This document shows positions 41,355 through 49,774 of a stretch of DNA of 64,000 nt, in pieces. The DNA comes from Microbacterium sp. Root553 (GTDB lineage Bacteria > Actinomycetota > Actinomycetes > Actinomycetales > Microbacteriaceae). The stretch covers positions 1,392,470 through 1,456,469 of the forward strand of contig NZ_LMFY01000001.1 in the NCBI RefSeq assembly GCF_001426995.1. The letters run 5' to 3'. Below the pieces are notes generated by a model that saw nothing but the letters and a program-made list of their open reading frames with translations, ran no database searches and was not told the DNA's origin. The translations under genes and the position numbers were made by a program. Within the stretch, counting starts at the first letter, position 1; each line of letters begins with the position of its first letter.

Positions 41355-42142
41355 CCAATACGAAGCAGGACCGACCGTTGGACGGCTGGCGCATCCTCGT
41401 TCCCCGTGGGGGCCCGTGGGGCGACAGCGTCGCCGCGAGCCTGCGCGCGCAGGGTGCTGTGCCCGTCGTCGCGCCGCTGATCAACTTCGCGCCGACGACC
41501 GACCAGGCGGCGCTGGACGTCGCCCTCGAGCAGCTCGCCGCCGGATCGTACGACTGGCTGACGGTCACGAGTGCGACGACCGTCGACGTCATGTTCGCGC
41601 ACCGGGCGGTGGTGCCGCGCAGCACGCGGATCGCCGCTGTCGGCGAGACCACCGCGGCGGCGCTGCAGGCGGTCGGGTACGAGGTCGCGCTGGTTCCCGA
41701 GCAGGACAACTCGGCCGAGGGGATGGCGGAGCAGCTGATCGCTCTCGAGACGCAGCCGCGCCGCATCCTCGCCCTGCGCAGCGAGATCGCGAAACCCGTA
41801 CTCAGTGTGCTGCTGCAGGAGGCGGGCCACGATGTCGACAGCGTGGTGGCGTACCGCACGGTCGGCGTTCCGGTGACCGATCGCATCAAGCGTGACGTCG
41901 AGAACGGCCGCATCAACGCGATCCTGATCACGAGCGGATCGGTCGCGGCACAGGTGCGCGAGCAGTTCCCCGAGATCCCCGACGACACGCTGCTGGCGGC
42001 CATCGGACCGCGCACGGCGAAGGATGCCGACAAGGCCGGCCTCCCGATCACGGTCGTCGCCGACACGCAGACCGTCGATGCGCTGATCGATGCCGTGTCG
42101 AGCTTCACCCTCCCGCACGCGGCGGATGAGCTCGCACCGTGA
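41351..42142 (+). CDS. hemD: Uroporphyrinogen III synthase
   Basis: 263 residues from ATG 41351, coupled to hemC. HemD closes and inverts ring D to make uroporphyrinogen III. The family is poorly conserved; seen are [82 protein letters not shown] and [14 protein letters not shown]. Assignment is supported by its place between hemC and hemB. It overlaps hemB by GTGA. Confidence 0.93.
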   Translation: MTNTKQDRPLDGWRILVPRGGPWGDSVAASLRAQGAVPVVAPLINFAPTTDQAALDVALEQLAAGSYDWLTVTSATTVDVMFAHRAVVPRSTRIAAVGETTAAALQAVGYEVALVPEQDNSAEGMAEQLIALETQPRRILALRSEIAKPVLSVLLQEAGHDVDSVVAYRTVGVPVTDRIKRDVENGRINAILITSGSVAAQVREQFPEIPDDTLLAAIGPRTAKDADKAGLPITVVADTQTVDALIDAVSSFTLPHAADELAP

Positions 42143-43116
42143 GTTTCCCTGACGTCCGGCTGCGCCGGTTGCGCCAGTCGCCCGCTGTACGCGGTCTCGT
42201 GCGGGAGACCTCGCTCGAACCCCGGCAGCTGGTGCTGCCGCTCTTCGTCCGCGAGGGTCTGACCGCGGCGGCACCGATCGGATCGATGCCGGGAGTGGCG
42301 CAGCACTCGCTCGACTCCCTGCGGGTCGCGGCGACCGAGGCCGCCGAGGCGGGTGTCGGCGGCGTGATGCTCTTCGGCGTCCCGGCGGTGCGCGATGCAC
42401 GGGGCTCCGGCGCGGACGACCCCCAGGGCATTCTGAATGTGGCGACCGAGGTGCTGGCCGCCGAGGTCGGCGACGCCCTCGTCGTGCAGACCGATCTCTG
42501 CCTCGACGAGTTCACCGACCACGGGCACTGCGGTGTCCTCGCGGCCGACGGCTCGGTCGACAACGACGCCACGCTCGAGCGCTACGCCTCGATGGCGCTC
42601 TCCCAGGCGCGCGCCGGATCCCAGCTGCTGGGGCTCTCGGGAATGATGGACGGCCAGGTCGCTGTCATCCGCGAGGCGCTCGATTCCGAAGGATTCACCG
42701 ACACTCTGCTGCTCGCGTACGCCGCGAAGTACGCGAGCGCCTTCTACGGACCGTTCCGCGAGGCTGTGGACTCCCAGCTCACCGGGGATCGCCGCACCTA
42801 CCAGCTCGACCCGGGCAACCGCCGCGAAGGCGTGCGGGAAGCCGTGGTCGACGAGCAGGAGGGTGCGGACATCGTCATGGTGAAGCCGGCGATGGCCTTC
42901 CTCGACGTGCTGCGCGAGGTGCGTGACACCGTCCACATTCCGGTATGGGCGTACCAGGTGTCCGGCGAGTACGCGATGATCGAGGCGGCATCCGCGAACG
43001 GCTGGATCGACCGCCGTGCGTCGATCCTGGAGTCGCTGCTCTCGATCCGTCGGGCCGGCGCCGATGTCGTGCTGACCTACTGGGCCACCGACGCCGCCCG
43101 TTGGCTGCGAGCCTGA
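42139..43116 (+). CDS. hemB: Porphobilinogen synthase (ALA dehydratase)
   Basis: 325 residues from GTG 42139. It condenses two 5-aminolevulinates. Schiff-base lysines are K197 ([12 protein letters not shown]) and K249 (MVKPAMAF). The metal site reads [15 protein letters not shown]121, D123, C131. Zinc enzymes have three cysteines and magnesium-only enzymes have DxALD, so this is a mixed type that occurs in actinobacteria. The last 13 codons lie in a 41-bp repeat that continues for three more copies after the stop. Confidence 0.96.
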   Translation: MSFPDVRLRRLRQSPAVRGLVRETSLEPRQLVLPLFVREGLTAAAPIGSMPGVAQHSLDSLRVAATEAAEAGVGGVMLFGVPAVRDARGSGADDPQGILNVATEVLAAEVGDALVVQTDLCLDEFTDHGHCGVLAADGSVDNDATLERYASMALSQARAGSQLLGLSGMMDGQVAVIREALDSEGFTDTLLLAYAAKYASAFYGPFREAVDSQLTGDRRTYQLDPGNRREGVREAVVDEQEGADIVMVKPAMAFLDVLREVRDTVHIPVWAYQVSGEYAMIEAASANGWIDRRASILESLLSIRRAGADVVLTYWATDAARWLRA

Positions 43117-43244
43117 CCTACTGGGCCACCGACGCCGCCCGCTGGCTGCGCGGCTGTCCTGCTGGGCCACCGGGACCGCCCGTTGGCTGCGCGGCTGTCC
43201 TGCTGGGCGACCGAGGCCGCCCGCTGGCTGCGCGGCTGTCCTGA
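43072..43244 (+). repeat. Four 41-bp tandem units over the hemB stop codon
   Basis: Units begin at about 43072, 43113, 43154 and 43195 (TGGGC at 43081, 43122, 43163, 43204). The first encodes the end of HemB ([13 protein letters not shown] and stop); the others follow in the spacer with increasing differences. The period is not a multiple of three. Confidence 0.9.
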
Positions 43245-43288
43245 GTCGGCCTGGCCGTGCCCGGGTACTTCACCAAGCCCAGGTCTCC

Positions 43289-43345
43289 GGGTCTGAGTCC
43301 TGTCTTCGGGTCTGAGTCCTGTCTTCGGGTCTGGGTCCTGTGCCC
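43289..43345 (+). repeat. Three 19-bp tandem units before hemL
   Basis: GGGTCTGAGTCCTGTCTTC at 43289-43307 and 43308-43326, and a diverged copy at 43327-43345. They end 12 bases before the TAGCCT box of the hemL leader. Confidence 0.85.
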
Positions 43346-43357
43346 AGGTCTTCGGGC

Positions 43358-43363
43358 TAGCCT
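43358..43363 (+). promoter_or_regulatory. -10 box before the hemL leader peptide
   Basis: TAGCCT, seven bases before the ATG of the 13-codon leader at 43371. Confidence 0.5.
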
Positions 43364-43370
43364 GGAGGAG

Positions 43371-43412
43371 ATGCCGGGAGACCTCCGCGCATCGCTGAGG
43401 AGTGTGCTGTGA
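43371..43412 (+). CDS. Putative 13-residue leader peptide coupled to hemL
   Basis: ATG 43371 opens [13 protein letters not shown] and stops at TGA 43410-43412, which overlaps the hemL GTG (43409-43411). GGAGGAG precedes it. It is out of frame with hemL. It could be a regulatory upstream reading frame or simply the 5' end of the transcript. Confidence 0.4.
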   Translation: MPGDLRASLRSVL

Positions 43413-44761
43413 CCGACCGCAATGACGACCTGTTCTCCGCTGCCCGTGCGGTGATCCCCGGTGGCGTGAACTCGCCGGTGCGCGCGTACGGTTCGGTCGG
43501 TGGAACGCCGCGCTTCCTCGCGTCGGCGTCGGGTGCGACGGTCACCGATGCCGCGGGCACCGACTACGTCGACCTGGTCGCGTCGTGGGGTCCTGCATTG
43601 CTCGGGCACGCGCAGCCCGAGGTCGTCGCCGCGGTGCAGGAGGCGGCGACCCGCGGTCTGTCCTTCGGCGCTCCGACCGAGGGCGAGGTCGAACTCGCGT
43701 CCGTGATCGCCGAGCGCGTGCGTGTCGGCGAGGCCCGGCCCGTCGAGCGCGTGCGTCTGGTGTCGACCGGCACGGAGGCCACGATGACGGCGATCCGTCT
43801 CGCTCGTGGTGCGACGGGACGCGACCTGCTGGTGAAGTTCGCCGGCCACTATCACGGACATTCCGACGGCCTGCTCGCCGCGGCAGGTTCGGGTGTCGCC
43901 ACGCTCGCCCTGCCCGGTTCGGCGGGTGTCCCCGCACCGATCGCGGCACAGACGCTCGTGATCGACTACAACGACCCTGGGGCGCTGGAGGAGGTGTTCG
44001 CCGAGCATGGCGATCGCATCGCCGCGGTGATCGTCGAGGCGGCTGCGGCCAACATGGGCGTCGTGCCCCCCGCGCCCGGCTTCAACCGGCTGCTGGCCGA
44101 CACCGCCCACGCGCACGGCGCGCTGCTGATCCTCGACGAGGTGCTCACCGGCTTCCGCGTGCATCCGGCGGGATTCTGGGGCCTGCAGGCGGAGGCGGGA
44201 GAGCAGTATCTGCCCGACATCATCACCTTCGGCAAGGTCGTCGGCGGGGGGATGCCTCTTGCTGCTCTCGGTGGACGCGCAGAGGTCATGGACATGCTGG
44301 CGCCGCTCGGCCCGGTGTACCAGGCGGGCACGCTCTCGGGTAACCCGCTCTCGGTCGCCGCGGGTCTCGCCACGCTGAGGCTCGCGACCCCGGAGGTCTA
44401 CGCCACGGTCGATGCCGCGGCCGCCCGGGTCTCGGCGGCGCTCGATGCCGCGCTCACGGATGCCGGCGTGACCCACGCCGTCGCGCACGCCGGCAGCCTG
44501 TTCAGCGGGTCGTTCCGCGCGTCGTCGCCCCGCACGTACGCCGACGCACTGGCGCAGGAGTCGTTCCGCTACGCGCCGTTCTTCCACGCGATGCGTGAGC
44601 AGGGCGTCGCCCTGCCGCCGAGCGTGTTCGAAGCATGGTTCCTCACCGCCGCGCACGGCGAAGAGGAGCTGCAGAGGATCGAGGCGGCGCTGCCGATCGC
44701 CGCTCGTGCCGCGGCCGCCGCCACGGACCCGGCAGCGACTGCCCCCGCCGCGACGGCGTGA
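43409..44761 (+). CDS. hemL: Glutamate-1-semialdehyde 2,1-aminomutase
   Basis: 450 residues from GTG 43409 (GAGGAG upstream inside the leader). It makes 5-aminolevulinate from the HemA product. PLP lysine K276 lies in [46 protein letters not shown] and [17 protein letters not shown] are family motifs. The C-terminus is alanine-rich. Last gene of the heme set on this strand; hemB lies 290 bases upstream, separated by two repeat blocks. Confidence 0.96.
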   Translation: MTDRNDDLFSAARAVIPGGVNSPVRAYGSVGGTPRFLASASGATVTDAAGTDYVDLVASWGPALLGHAQPEVVAAVQEAATRGLSFGAPTEGEVELASVIAERVRVGEARPVERVRLVSTGTEATMTAIRLARGATGRDLLVKFAGHYHGHSDGLLAAAGSGVATLALPGSAGVPAPIAAQTLVIDYNDPGALEEVFAEHGDRIAAVIVEAAAANMGVVPPAPGFNRLLADTAHAHGALLILDEVLTGFRVHPAGFWGLQAEAGEQYLPDIITFGKVVGGGMPLAALGGRAEVMDMLAPLGPVYQAGTLSGNPLSVAAGLATLRLATPEVYATVDAAAARVSAALDAALTDAGVTHAVAHAGSLFSGSFRASSPRTYADALAQESFRYAPFFHAMREQGVALPPSVFEAWFLTAAHGEEELQRIEAALPIAARAAAAATDPAATAPAATA

Positions 44762-44778
44762 GCACGCGGCTGTCTTCG

Positions 44779-44984
44779 CTCTGACCGTCGCGCGAAAGTC
44801 TCGGGTCGTCGCGCATCCGTCTCGGGTCGTCGCGCATCCGTCGCGGGTCGTCACGCGAACGTGTTCGGCGTCTCGGTCTCGGGTTGTCACGCGACCGTGC
44901 CACGTCGTCATGCGAACGTCTCGGGTCGTCACGCGACCGTCCCTGGTCGTCATGCAAACCTCCCGGGTCGTCATACGAACATGA
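44779..44984 (-). repeat. 21-bp tandem array over the HNH gene stop codon
   Basis: About nine degenerate units of roughly 21 bp; two exact copies are 44800-44820 and 44821-44841. On the minus strand each unit has the form ACGNTCGCNTGACGACCCGAG, with a TGA, and the first is the end of the HNH gene (stop at 44971-44973). The array fills most of the gap between the convergent hemL and HNH genes. Confidence 0.85.
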
Positions 44985-46245
44985 CCCGGCGCGGCGGACT
45001 ATCACGGTAGGTGCGTCCGAGCGGACTCCGCCAGTCGATGGTTCCGTCAGGGAGCTGGCGGGCGGTCCATCGATGGTCGTCGCCGACGTCGGGATGCTTG
45101 AGCGCATGGTGGGTCGCGCACAGGTGACCCAGGTTGTGGATCTCGGTCTTGCCGCCTTTCGCATGATCGAACGTGTGGTCGAGCTGGCATCGATGCACCG
45201 GCATCCTGCATCCCGGGAATCGGCAGTGCTGATCTCTGGCCCGCAGGAATCGTCGCATCGATTCGGTCGGGGTGTAGGCATCCGTCTCCACGACGAGCCC
45301 TGACGGATCGAGGAACAGACGCGACCACCCGCCGTTGCGTCCCGCGAGGTCGCGGGCGACGCCGGGGTGCAGTGGTCCGTGTCCGTCGAGGTGGGCAGGA
45401 CGGTCATCGATCCCGGCGAGCGTCGTCGCCGCGACGGTCACCTGGATCCGAGCCTGGATGTTGTCGAGACCCGAGCCGTTCGCCGCGCTCGGGTCGGAGG
45501 TCAGGAGCAGGTCGATGAGGAGGTCGGTGCGCACCTGATCGATGGAGCGTGAGTCCGTCATCTCGACCTGGATCCCGTCGCCGTTCCGCCCCGCGATCAC
45601 CACCCGCGCCAGCCGGGTGAGACGGTCGTGGATCGCCGTGGCGAGGTGTTCGGGGAGGACGACGCTCAGGACGGAGAGGCCGTCGTCGGCGGACCGCAGC
45701 GTGACGGTGCGCTCCGATGTCGCTCGTGCGTGACGCTCCACCGTCGTCGAGCCGGCGAGGGCGGCGGCGAGCTCGCGCATGTGCGCGCGGGTGCGGGCCG
45801 GCGTCTCGTGCTCTGCGACGATGACCGCCGCGCTGTCGTAGAACGGCAGCGCATCGGAGTCGGCCCGTCCGTTGTTCACGGCCTCTCGGACCACTCCCGC
45901 CGCCCGCACGATCTCGCGGACGTGTGCGGACGAGATCGCTCCGGCTCGGAACGCCTCCTGCACGCGGGGGTGGCGGCCGTCGGCGAGGAATCCCGCGTCT
46001 GTGAGCGCGTATTCGACGCTGCCCTGGCTCATCTGCCCGGCGGCCGCGTACTCCGCGACCATGGATCGATGGATCGCGTCGCGGTGGTACGGGTGCTCGT
46101 CGGACTCGGCCGTGCAGAGCCGCATCCGCTCGGCGAGGATGTCAGACGCCTCTGCCTCCAGTCGGGCGATCTGACGTCGCTTCTCGACCCAGGAATCGAG
46201 CAGCGCACCGCGCTGTTCGAGGCTGAGGTCTGTGGTCGAGGTCAT
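44971..46245 (-). CDS. DUF222 protein with C-terminal HNH nuclease domain
   Basis: 424 residues. An N-terminal DUF222 domain (helical, about residues 10-300) is followed by an HNH motif with a zinc knuckle: RARDQHCRFPGCRMPVHRCQLDHTFDHAKGG, then NLGHLCATHHALKH. The family is abundant in actinobacteria in many divergent copies (also called 13E12 repeat proteins); a nuclease activity is expected from the motif, but the biological role is unknown. Confidence 0.9.
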   Translation of the reverse strand: MTSTTDLSLEQRGALLDSWVEKRRQIARLEAEASDILAERMRLCTAESDEHPYHRDAIHRSMVAEYAAAGQMSQGSVEYALTDAGFLADGRHPRVQEAFRAGAISSAHVREIVRAAGVVREAVNNGRADSDALPFYDSAAVIVAEHETPARTRAHMRELAAALAGSTTVERHARATSERTVTLRSADDGLSVLSVVLPEHLATAIHDRLTRLARVVIAGRNGDGIQVEMTDSRSIDQVRTDLLIDLLLTSDPSAANGSGLDNIQARIQVTVAATTLAGIDDRPAHLDGHGPLHPGVARDLAGRNGGWSRLFLDPSGLVVETDAYTPTESMRRFLRARDQHCRFPGCRMPVHRCQLDHTFDHAKGGKTEIHNLGHLCATHHALKHPDVGDDHRWTARQLPDGTIDWRSPLGRTYRDSPPRRVMFV

Positions 46246-46251
46246 ACTCCG

Positions 46252-46257
46252 ATTCTA
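46252..46257 (-). promoter_or_regulatory. -10 box, leaderless HNH gene
   Basis: TAGAAT on the minus strand, six bases before ATG 46245. Confidence 0.55.
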
Positions 46258-46380
46258 GTACGTTTGTTCGAATGTCGAGCAGAACATCGGAATGGGAGAA
46301 AGACGTGGACACGTGGGAACCGACAAGGGATCGTTGCCTTCCTGTGAGCAAGACACAGACATCTGGGCGGGTGCCGCTGG

Positions 46381-46386
46381 CAGACT
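46381..46386 (+). promoter_or_regulatory. -10 box, leaderless 46393 gene
   Basis: CAGACT, six bases before ATG 46393; same layout as before hemQ and the GNAT gene. Confidence 0.5.
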
Positions 46387-46392
46387 GGACGC

Positions 46393-46842
46393 ATGGTGAC
46401 GTTGCTGCTTGATCAGACGCGACTCGAGGTCGTGCTCTCGCCGATCGAGCGGGCTGCGAGCTTTCACCGCGACAATCTCCGCATCGAGCGAGAGACCATC
46501 GCGAAGGTGCAGCTGATCGACGACGCGTGGACGTGGCTTCGGGGAGTTCCCAATCCGGGGACGCACATTCCGGGCATCCTCGCCGCCGGAACGTGGAAGG
46601 CCGCCGGCAGTACCGACTTCGTGCTGATCCGCAGGCGGCGACCGAGCGTCGTCGTCGACCTCCTCGGCGACGACCAGTACCGGCGACTGATCCTCACCAC
46701 GAGCCACGGTCTCGCACTGACGCAGGCGCTCAGGCTCGACGTGACGGATGAGCCCGCGGATGTCGAGGAGATCGTCGCCACCTCCCCGGTCCCCGTGTCG
46801 AAGGGAAGCCGGCGTCCGGTGATCCGCCCGCGTCCGGCGTGA
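46393..46842 (+). CDS. Hypothetical protein, possibly PH-like fold
   Basis: 149 residues, soluble. An alternating strand pattern followed by a helix (LRIERETIAKVQLIDDAWTWL, TWKAAGSTDFVLIRRRRPSVVVDLL, YRRLILTTSHGLALTQALR) recalls small bacterial PH-like domains, but I see no family signature. The proline-rich tail (SPVPVSKGSRRPVIRPRP) is probably disordered. Followed by a strong hairpin. Confidence 0.7.
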   Translation: MVTLLLDQTRLEVVLSPIERAASFHRDNLRIERETIAKVQLIDDAWTWLRGVPNPGTHIPGILAAGTWKAAGSTDFVLIRRRRPSVVVDLLGDDQYRRLILTTSHGLALTQALRLDVTDEPADVEEIVATSPVPVSKGSRRPVIRPRPA

Positions 46843-46876
46843 GGCCGGGGAGCGCCGAGACTCCCTCATGAACGAG

Positions 46877-46913
46877 GAACGCCCTCCACCGCCGTGCGGC
46901 GTGGAGGGCGTTC
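46877..46913. terminator. Bidirectional terminator hairpin
   Basis: Perfect 13-bp arms GAACGCCCTCCAC / GTGGAGGGCGTTC around an 11-base loop that can pair further. It lies between convergent genes, so it can serve both. Confidence 0.75.
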
Positions 46914-46923
46914 ACGTCAGGTC

Positions 46924-48423
46924 TCAGTAACGATGAGGCTCGGAGTCGTTCTGCTCCGAGTCGTCGGCAGCACCCTCGTCGGCAGCACCCTCGGGCGCAG
47001 CACCCTCGGGAGCAGTCTCGTCGATGCTCTCGACGACGCTGTTCTCACTCGACGCGTTCTCGAGCGGGTACTCCCTCGGCTCGTCCTCGTAATACGCCCG
47101 AGCCGCCTGGGCGAGCATGGAGCTGACGGCTGCGGACCGCGGGTCGTCGTCCTCCGCCTCGTCGTCTGCAGTACTCGCCGGCGTCGTGCCGAACAGGATC
47201 TCGTCGAAAGACGGTGCGGTGGCGGACTCGGCAGGTGCCTCGAATCCGGTTGACGCCGCATCCTCGGCGGACTCGGCAGGTGCGTCGGTCTCGGCTGACA
47301 CCGGTTCCTCCTCCGCGGCTGCCGACTCCTCGGCAGGCGCCTCGGACTCGACAGGCTCCGACTCCTCGGCAGACGCTTCGCCCGGGACGTCGTTCTGGTC
47401 GTCCGCAGCCTCGACAGCAGGTTCAGTCTCAGCCTCGACGACCGCCTCAGCCGCGACGAGAGCCTCAGGCGTCTCGACGACGGCAGGCGCCTCGATCGCC
47501 GCAGGTGCTGCGTCGGCGCGCGGCTCGAACCGGCCGCCGCGCACGAGATCGATGAAGACGTCTTCGAGGGTGGGGCCGCGCTGCACGAGCGTGCTGAGCG
47601 CGATCCCGGCCGATGCCGCGATCGCACCGACCGTTCCGGCGTCGCTGCCGCGCACCGTGAGTCCGGAGCGGAGCACCTCGACCTCGAGCCCGGCGGCCGA
47701 GAGCGCGGTGGTGAGCGCGGCGCGATCGGCGGCGTCGACGACCACGGATCCGGACGACGGATCGGCGAGCGTCTCGATGCCGCTCGAGAGCATCAGCTGG
47801 CCCTTCGAGAGCACAAGCACGTTGTCGGCGACCTGCTCGACCTCGCTCAGGACGTGCGAGGAGACGAGCACCGTGCGACCTTCGTCGGCGAGCCGGCGCA
47901 TCAGGAGACGGATCCAGCGGATGCCCTCGGGGTCGAGGCCGTTCGCCGGCTCGTCGAAGACGAGAGCGCCCGGGTCGCCGAGCAGGGCGTGCGCGACGCT
48001 CAGGCGCTGGCGCATGCCGAGTGAGAAGCTGCCGATGCGGCCCTCAGCCTCGTGCTCGAGACCGACCAGCGCGAGCACCTCGTCGACGCGGGAGAGCGGG
48101 ATGCCGTTCGCCTTGGCCGCGATGGTGAGCTGGCGTTCGGCCGAGCGGCGGGGACGGTAGGCCGTCTCCTCGAGGACCGATCCGATGGTGCGCAGTGGAT
48201 GACGCAGGTCGGGGAACGCGACACCGCCGATCGTCGCGGTTCCGCTGGTGGCGCGCACCTGACCGAGGAGGATGCGCAGCGTCGTCGTCTTTCCGGCTCC
48301 GTTCGGGCCGAGGAAAGCGGTCACGACGCCGGGCTCGACTCGCGCGGAGAAGTCGGACACCGCCGTCACGTCATTGAAGCGCTTGGTCACGTGCGTGAAC
48401 TCCAGCACCTGTCCGTCGGGCAT
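46924..48423 (-). CDS. ABC transporter ATPase with long acidic C-terminal extension
   Basis: 499 residues from ATG 48423 (GAGAGG upstream; the longer frame to 48717 is not used). Residues 1-300 are a standard export/CcmA-type ABC ATPase: Walker A LGPNGAGKTTT, Q-loop region, signature FSLGMRQRLSVA, Walker B ALVFDEPANGLDP, H-loop VLVSSHVLSEV. After the RGPTLEDVFIDL end of the domain comes a 200-residue extension rich in Glu, Ala, Ser and Pro (for example AEESEPVESEAPAEES), with an ordered patch near FDEILFGTTP. No permease gene is adjacent, so the partner is unknown. The tail probably is disordered. Confidence 0.88.
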   Translation of the reverse strand: MPDGQVLEFTHVTKRFNDVTAVSDFSARVEPGVVTAFLGPNGAGKTTTLRILLGQVRATSGTATIGGVAFPDLRHPLRTIGSVLEETAYRPRRSAERQLTIAAKANGIPLSRVDEVLALVGLEHEAEGRIGSFSLGMRQRLSVAHALLGDPGALVFDEPANGLDPEGIRWIRLLMRRLADEGRTVLVSSHVLSEVEQVADNVLVLSKGQLMLSSGIETLADPSSGSVVVDAADRAALTTALSAAGLEVEVLRSGLTVRGSDAGTVGAIAASAGIALSTLVQRGPTLEDVFIDLVRGGRFEPRADAAPAAIEAPAVVETPEALVAAEAVVEAETEPAVEAADDQNDVPGEASAEESEPVESEAPAEESAAAEEEPVSAETDAPAESAEDAASTGFEAPAESATAPSFDEILFGTTPASTADDEAEDDDPRSAAVSSMLAQAARAYYEDEPREYPLENASSENSVVESIDETAPEGAAPEGAADEGAADDSEQNDSEPHRY

Positions 48424-48531
48424 CTGCGACCTCTCGTTGCAGTGGGCAGTTCCGTCTATCCTGCCGGAAAAGCCGCCGGATCGCGTATTTACCCCACGAA
48501 CGGCCGCCGTGGCAAGGCCGAATGTACGGGG

Positions 48532-48537
48532 TAGCCT
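48532..48537 (+). promoter_or_regulatory. -10 box, leaderless acyl-CoA hydrolase gene
   Basis: TAGCCT, seven bases before GTG 48545. Confidence 0.5.
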
Positions 48538-48544
48538 GGCACCC

Positions 48545-49606
48545 GTGACCGATTCCCTCGACGTCCCCCGGGTCCTCGTCCGCACCGACGGCGCCCTCGG
48601 CAGGCTCACCCTGAACAGGCCCGAAGCCATCAACGCGCTCGATTTCGGGATGGTCCGGCTGCTGGCCGAGGCCCTCGAGGCGTGGCGGGACGACACCGAC
48701 GTGCAGATCGTCGTCATCGACGGGGCGGGCGAGCGGGGGATGTGCGCCGGCGGCGACGTGCGGGGCCTGCATGCGCAGATCGTGGCGGGTCATGCGGACG
48801 AGGCGGCGGAGTTCTTCCGCGCGGAGTACGCGCTCAACGCGATGATCGCCGAGTACCCGAAGCCGATCGTGTCGATCGCCGACGGCATCACGATGGGCGG
48901 CGGGGTCGGGCTCTCCGGGCACGCCTCGATCCGCATCGTCACCGAGCGCTCGAAGATCGCTATGCCGGAGACTCGCATCGGGTTCACCCCGGATGTCGGC
49001 GGGACGTGGCTGCTCGGGAGGGCGCCCGGACGATTCGGGGAGTACTTCGGTCTCACCGGCGGCACCATGGACGGCGCCGATGCGGTGCTGCTCGGGTTCG
49101 CCGACCATTTCGTGCCCTCCGACCGGCTCGACGCCCTGCGCGAGGCGCTCGCCTACCGTGCGGACCCGACCGGGCCCGCCGAGATCGTGCTGCTCTTCGA
49201 CGAGACCCCCGAGCCGTCCGCTCTTCCCGAGTCCCGCGGATGGATCGACGAGGCGTTCTCCGCCGACACGGTCGCGGGCATCCTCGAGCGCCTGCACGCG
49301 CACGATGCTCCCGAGGCCGCCGCGGCTGCCGAGGTGCTCGAATCCCTGGCGCCGACCGGGCTGGCGGTGACCCTCGACGCCGTCCGCGAGGCGCGCGAGC
49401 TCCCGGGGCTGCGCGCAGCGCTCGAGGGCGAATACCGGCGTGTGATGTGGTTCGTCACGCGGCACCCCGACCTCGTCGAGGGGATCCGCGCGCAGCTGAT
49501 CGACAAGGATCGGAACCCGCGGTGGGATCCGGCATCCGTCGCCGACCTGCCCGCGGATGCCGGTGCCGGTGCCCGCGAGTTCGTGCCGGAGCCGCGGCTG
49601 TTCTGA
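48545..49606 (+). CDS. 3-hydroxyisobutyryl-CoA hydrolase-like enoyl-CoA hydratase family protein
   Basis: 353 residues from GTG 48545. Crotonase fold: LTLNRPEAINALDFGMVRLL, CAGGDVRGLH (oxyanion hole), ITMGGGVGLSGHASIRIVTERSKIAMPETRIGFTPDVGGTW with the catalytic Glu, and the C-terminal DKDRNPRWDPASVAD typical of 3-hydroxyisobutyryl-CoA hydrolases (valine breakdown). No other valine genes are adjacent, so the substrate is a family inference. Confidence 0.88.
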   Translation: MTDSLDVPRVLVRTDGALGRLTLNRPEAINALDFGMVRLLAEALEAWRDDTDVQIVVIDGAGERGMCAGGDVRGLHAQIVAGHADEAAEFFRAEYALNAMIAEYPKPIVSIADGITMGGGVGLSGHASIRIVTERSKIAMPETRIGFTPDVGGTWLLGRAPGRFGEYFGLTGGTMDGADAVLLGFADHFVPSDRLDALREALAYRADPTGPAEIVLLFDETPEPSALPESRGWIDEAFSADTVAGILERLHAHDAPEAAAAAEVLESLAPTGLAVTLDAVREARELPGLRAALEGEYRRVMWFVTRHPDLVEGIRAQLIDKDRNPRWDPASVADLPADAGAGAREFVPEPRLF

Positions 49607-49774
49607 CGACGGCGGGGCCGCCGAGCGGGTGGCGTCGGTTCGCTGTGAGCGAAGGTCCACCGGCAGGGGGATACGAATGTCGGCGGTTCGTGGCACTCTA
49701 GCTTGTGCGCGATCGTCGGCCCGCGTCCGCCCGCCGAGAGATCAGCGACGCCATCCTTCCTAGAAAGTCCGCCT

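Noticed and set aside
42945..43244. Small frame over the hemB end
   Set aside because: It is made by the 41-bp tandem repeats and has no start signal.
43118..44974. A 618-codon minus-strand frame starting with MTTRE repeats
   Set aside because: Its start lies in the 21-bp array and the rest is antisense to hemL.
44779..44984. Possible CRISPR array
   Set aside because: Units are directly adjacent and degenerate with no unique spacers, and no cas genes are present.
48424..48717. Extended N-terminus of the ABC ATPase
   Set aside because: The extra 98 residues are Arg/Ser-rich, overlap the divergent promoter and gene start, and a good Shine-Dalgarno precedes ATG 48423.
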